A program made the translations under genes and the position numbers. Positions 5,146 through 8,151 of a DNA stretch of 8,151 bases are shown one piece after another (within the stretch, counting starts at the first letter, position 1; every line of letters begins with the position of its first letter). This stretch comes from Gammaproteobacteria bacterium (lineage in GTDB: Bacteria; Pseudomonadota; Gammaproteobacteria; Xanthomonadales; Marinicellaceae). The notes under the pieces were generated by a model, which had not been told where the DNA came from, did no database searches, and saw nothing but the letters and a program-made list of their open reading frames with translations. The stretch covers positions 1-8,151 of the forward strand of contig JAUHXW010000117.1 in the NCBI GenBank assembly GCA_030426705.1, read 5' to 3'.

Positions 5146-6498
5146 TTGAAGATATTTTCAATCATCTTTGTTTTTGTTTTGGCTTTAGGTTGTGCCAATC
5201 AGGTGCAATTCCCCAATCGACCCTTAAGTTCAGAGGACTTAAAGCTAACAGTTCCAAAGCGATTTGAACAATATGGCCACAACGATGATGTCAGTATTAT
5301 CTTGACTTTTTCTGGTGGTGGCACTCGCGCAGCGGCTTTTGCTTATGGGGTGATGCTGGGTTTGAAGGAAACACCTGTGCAGTTAAACAGCAGCAGCCAG
5401 GTGGAATTATTGTCTTTGGTGGATGTGATTTCTTCGGTTTCTGGAGGCAGCTTTACTTCGGCTTATTATGGTTTGTTTGGTGACAAGTTGTTCACTGATT
5501 TTGAGACCGATTTTCTCAAAACTACATTGCAAAGTCGCTTAACCCGACAATTATTGATTAATCCAATCAACTGGTTTCGTTTCATGTCAGGCAATTACAG
5601 TCGCAGCGACTTGACTGCTCAACATTATCAAAGGTACATTTTCAAAGACAAAACCTTCGCTGACATGCGATCTGATGCGCCGCTGATTATGATCAATGCC
5701 ACTGATATTGCCACCGGTACCAGCTTTACCTTTTCCGATGAACATTTCCGCTGGTTGTGCTCAGACCTCGATAAATTTCCAGTGGGCAGGGCGGTCACTG
5801 CTTCATCGGCTGTACCGGTTTTGTTTTCGCCGGTGCTGATTAAAAATCATGGTGGTTGTTTGCCTTATGAGTTTCAATTAGAAACAGTATCAGATAACCA
5901 GCGATACAAGCAACAAGCTTTGGTGATGCGCCGTTTTCTGGATAAAGAACGTTTTCCCTATTTGCATTTGGTTGATGGCGGTGTGGCAGATAACCTCGGC
6001 GTTCGAGCCATATTGCATCAAATTTACCAGCAGGACAATAATTTCTGGCAAGCTTTGAAAGCTTATCATTTGACCAGCACCAAAAAGGTGTTGTTTTTGG
6101 TGGTCAATGCGGCAGCCACTTTGAATCATGAATTGTCACAATCGGCCAAAACACCAGGTTTAAGCGATACCTTGAATGCGGTAACGACGATCCAGTCACA
6201 AAACTACAATGCAGACACCCTTGATTTGTTGGAACTCAGTGCCCCCAAATGGCAACAACAAGTCAGGGAAGGTCGTTGTCAGGAATATTTTTCGCAGGAT
6301 TGCAATGATTTCGGCTTTTATGTCACCGAGTTGAATTTCACCCAAGTGGGAGAGCCTATGGCTTCAGAGTTGGCGACCATTGCCACTGCTTTGCAGTTGC
6401 CCGGTGAGCAGGTGGATCAATTGATTGCAGCAGGACGTTCTCTGACAAAAAAATCGACAGCGATTCGTCGGTTTGTTGCTGAGATTGAGGCTCAATAG
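5146..6498 (+). CDS. Patatin-like phospholipase lipoprotein
   Basis: A 450-residue patatin-family acyl hydrolase with a Ser-Asp dyad. The glycine-rich oxyanion loop is SGGGTRA at 56-62. The nucleophile is Ser99 in SSVSGGS (GxSxG with Ser in the first position), and Asp277 lies in LVDGGVADN. Patatin enzymes release fatty acids from phospholipids; the exact lipid is unknown. Residues 1-16 are a short hydrophobic signal ending LALGC, so the protein is probably cleaved before Cys16, lipidated and anchored in the envelope; the lipobox (ALGC) is slightly off-consensus. TTG is used as start, supported by AGGAG 6 nt upstream. The segment after Asp277 carries a Cys pair (CQEYFSQDC). The AraC-type regulator follows after 12 bp, so the two probably share a transcript. 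Confidence 0.92.
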   Translation: MKIFSIIFVFVLALGCANQVQFPNRPLSSEDLKLTVPKRFEQYGHNDDVSIILTFSGGGTRAAAFAYGVMLGLKETPVQLNSSSQVELLSLVDVISSVSGGSFTSAYYGLFGDKLFTDFETDFLKTTLQSRLTRQLLINPINWFRFMSGNYSRSDLTAQHYQRYIFKDKTFADMRSDAPLIMINATDIATGTSFTFSDEHFRWLCSDLDKFPVGRAVTASSAVPVLFSPVLIKNHGGCLPYEFQLETVSDNQRYKQQALVMRRFLDKERFPYLHLVDGGVADNLGVRAILHQIYQQDNNFWQALKAYHLTSTKKVLFLVVNAAATLNHELSQSAKTPGLSDTLNAVTTIQSQNYNADTLDLLELSAPKWQQQVREGRCQEYFSQDCNDFGFYVTELNFTQVGEPMASELATIATALQLPGEQVDQLIAAGRSLTKKSTAIRRFVAEIEAQ

Positions 6499-6510
6499 GG
6501 CAGGAACAAC

Positions 6511-7377
6511 ATGATTTTCGTTGAACACAAAGTGGCTGATGATTTGTCTGATTTGGTGCAGGGGATGATTTATTATAAAGGCTACCGTCCTGATCACGAT
6601 AAAGAAAAACTGCTGCCGGATGGTACAGCCAATTTGGTGATTGAACTACAAAATCAACCACAATATATTTTTGACAACCAATCCCTGGAGCCCATTCAAA
6701 CCTGTGATCAAGCCTGGTTTTCAGGTTTGCAGACGAATTACTTAACCATTCCGTCGGGATTTGACGCTGAAATGCTGGTGCTGACCATCAAGCCGACAGC
6801 CGTGAGTCGTGTGATTAATCAGTCAGCAAGCCAGGTGGCCAACCGGGTACTACCTGCTGTTGATCTTTTTGGTGATGACATCACTGAGTTAAGGAAACAG
6901 TTGATGATAAGCGATTCAGCCTCAGAAAAATTTAAACGGGTGGAAACATGGCTGAGGTCACAAATTCAGCCAGTCACAATTCAACAGCAAACCATTGCAA
7001 ATTGTGTTGAAAAAATAGCCGATTCGCAAGATAAACTGAATTTGGCAAAGCTGGCTGAACAATCTGGTTTTTCCCAACGCCAATTCATTCAGCTGTGTAA
7101 ATCAACCATGGGTTTGACTCCCAAACAATACCATCGCATCGTTCGTTTTAACCAGATTCTGACCATGATTCATCAACAACAAACATTTGATTGGGCGGCG
7201 GTGGCCCATGATTGTGGCTATTTTGATCAAGCACATTTTATTCGTGATTTTCAGGGTTTTGCTGGAGTTAATCCCAGCCAATATGCGGGTTTTGAAACCG
7301 ACTGGAAAAATATGCCACTCTGCGTTGAAAAACTTGCCAATAACGGCGTATTGAACTGCATTTTTCGCCTTGATTGA
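6511..7377 (+). CDS. AraC-family transcriptional regulator (DUF6597 N-terminus)
   Basis: A 288-residue regulator. The N-terminal region carries LPDGTANLVIEL at 35-46 and a probable small beta barrel, as in the DUF6597 group of AraC proteins, which presumably senses a ligand that is not known. The DNA-binding domain has the usual two helix-turn-helix units: the first around LAKLAEQSGFSQRQFIQLCK (178-197) and the second around WAAVAHDCGYFDQAHFIRDF (228-247), ending with the family hallmark GVNPSQY. A tail of about 30 residues with two cysteines follows, longer than usual. The start ATG 6511 has AGGA 5 nt upstream. It lies 12 bp behind the phospholipase gene, so it may regulate that gene or the downstream DUF1761/PD40 pair; this is inference from position only. 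Confidence 0.93.
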   Translation: MIFVEHKVADDLSDLVQGMIYYKGYRPDHDKEKLLPDGTANLVIELQNQPQYIFDNQSLEPIQTCDQAWFSGLQTNYLTIPSGFDAEMLVLTIKPTAVSRVINQSASQVANRVLPAVDLFGDDITELRKQLMISDSASEKFKRVETWLRSQIQPVTIQQQTIANCVEKIADSQDKLNLAKLAEQSGFSQRQFIQLCKSTMGLTPKQYHRIVRFNQILTMIHQQQTFDWAAVAHDCGYFDQAHFIRDFQGFAGVNPSQYAGFETDWKNMPLCVEKLANNGVLNCIFRLD

Positions 7378-7402
7378 CATATTTTTAATTCTTTTTCTCA
7401 AT
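7374..7402 (+). promoter_or_regulatory. Possible promoter for the DUF1761-PD40 pair
   Basis: An exact TTGACA (7374-7379) overlaps the stop of the AraC gene. At 17 bp is a poor -10, CTCAAT (7397-7402, 3/6). The 77-bp spacer before the DUF1761 gene is the natural place for a promoter, but the -10 makes this weak. No hairpin terminator for the AraC gene is seen in the same spacer. Confidence 0.3.
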
Positions 7403-7457
7403 TGCCCAGAATCAAGCAAAGGTCTCTTAGATTTCAAGTTTTCTTTCGGAGGATATG

Positions 7458-7865
7458 ATGGATTTATCAAGTATCAATCATTGGGCGGTTTGGTTATGTG
7501 CTGCTTTGAATTTATTTTTGGGTGCCATTTGGTATTCGCCAGCCCTGTTTTTTGACTCTTGGAAGCGTGCCAATGGCTTACAGGACAGTGATTTTGAAGG
7601 TGTGAATTTTGGCAAGTTGTATACTTTGAGCTTTGTTATGGGCTTGGTGATTTCATACAACATGGCAATGTTCCTTGGGGGTGCTGAAACGGATTGGTTG
7701 TGGGGTTTGACAGCGGGTTTTTTGACTGGTTTCGGCTGGTGTGCCATGATATTTGGGGTTGTGGCCTTGTTTGAGTTGAAGTCCCGGGCTTATATTTTTA
7801 TCAATGGCGGTTATATTGTGGTTTATTTTTCTTTGGTTGGTTTGATATTGGGGCTGTGGCGGTGA
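7458..7865 (+). CDS. DUF1761 family membrane protein
   Basis: A 135-residue integral membrane protein with four predicted helices at about residues 8-27, 52-73, 80-103 and 113-133. The N-terminal WYSP motif (25-28) and the overall length fit DUF1761, a family whose function is unknown to me. Two adjacent ATGs occur at 7455 and 7458; the second is chosen because GGAGG (7448-7452) lies 5 nt from it and only 2 nt from the first. The stop overlaps the ATG of the next gene (TGATG), which points to translational coupling and a shared transcript. Confidence 0.85.
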   Translation: MDLSSINHWAVWLCAALNLFLGAIWYSPALFFDSWKRANGLQDSDFEGVNFGKLYTLSFVMGLVISYNMAMFLGGAETDWLWGLTAGFLTGFGWCAMIFGVVALFELKSRAYIFINGGYIVVYFSLVGLILGLWR

Positions 7866-8151
7866 TGTTTATGAAGCAAATCATGTTGGTGTTGATGATG
7901 GTTCTGACAGGTGCGGTTGCAGCGTCAGAAAAATGGGTGGCATACAATGTGTTGGTTGATGCGAAAAGTGAAAATTACGAAATATTTGTGATGGACATGG
8001 CTGGCAACAACCAAAGAAACATCAGCAACCATTCGGCCATTGAATGGGTTTATTATGCGTATGGCGACCGTTTGTATTTTTTGTCAGACAGAGATCAATG
8101 CTACCGTTGTTTTTACCTGTATGAAATGGACGGTAATGGTGAACAGTTGCG
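7865..8151 (+). CDS. TolB/PD40-like beta-propeller protein, 5' part (partial)
   Basis: The first 95 residues of a protein that runs off the window. Residues 1-20 form a signal peptide (QIMLVLMMVLTGAVAA), indicating export to the periplasm. The mature part contains a repeat of the PD40/TolB kind: YEIFVMDMAGNNQRNISNH, then GDRLYFLSDRD, then a second blade beginning LYEMDGNGEQL. Such propellers bind proteins or peptides; no specific partner can be named. A CYRC pair replaces the usual residues between the two blades. The start may be ATG 7865, which shares one base with the upstream stop, or ATG 7871 two codons on; both leave the signal peptide intact. Confidence 0.8.
   Translation, partial: MFMKQIMLVLMMVLTGAVAASEKWVAYNVLVDAKSENYEIFVMDMAGNNQRNISNHSAIEWVYYAYGDRLYFLSDRDQCYRCFYLYEMDGNGEQL

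Noticed and set aside
7102..7470. 122-codon minus-strand frame over the AraC gene end and the following spacer
   Set aside because: Mostly antisense to the AraC DNA-binding domain, with no family features and no plausible start signal.

Overview
The window looks like ordinary chromosome of a moderately AT-rich Gram-negative bacterium, most likely a gammaproteobacterium. The grounds are an E. coli-type class II dihydroorotase of almost identical length with all metal ligands conserved, a lipoprotein signal, a Sec-signal hydrolase, and protein families (DUF1835/DUF3658, DUF2947-like, DUF1761, DUF6597-AraC) that are common in Proteobacteria. The genus cannot be fixed from the sequence.

Layout. 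Bases 1-120 are the 3' end of an unrecognised gene, followed by a DUF1835/DUF3658 protein (129-1142, +). This converges on, and overlaps by 20 bp, a secreted alpha/beta hydrolase (1123-2025, -). A 109-bp divergent spacer, with a perfect TATAAT box and a 15-bp palindrome, leads into pyrC (2135-3178, +), the only core-metabolism gene here.

Downstream of pyrC is the most distinctive feature: a 412-bp unit (3267-3678). A 95-codon GIY-YIG nuclease gene (-) is enclosed by two near-identical 35-bp inverted repeats (32/35 matches), each of which can itself fold into a perfect 7-8 bp hairpin. The unit also holds an extended -10 promoter for the nuclease. It has the architecture of a minimal selfish or mobile palindromic element. 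Next come a DUF2947-like gene (3753-4259, -) and a small sulfotransferase (4438-5112, -). The last dozen or so codons of the sulfotransferase are supplied by a second, unrelated palindromic repeat containing the TGAGCCTGTCGAAG core.

The right part reads on the + strand: a patatin-like phospholipase lipoprotein with a TTG start (5146-6498), an AraC-type regulator 12 bp behind it (6511-7377), a four-helix DUF1761 membrane protein (7458-7865), and the start of a secreted TolB/PD40-type beta-propeller protein (7865 to the window end) whose ATG overlaps the DUF1761 stop. The phospholipase and regulator look cotranscribed, and so do the DUF1761 and PD40 genes. Nothing ties the blocks into one pathway. 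No RNA genes, CRISPR arrays, recognisable transposases or convincing intrinsic terminators were seen, and no gene-free stretch exceeds 300 bases.
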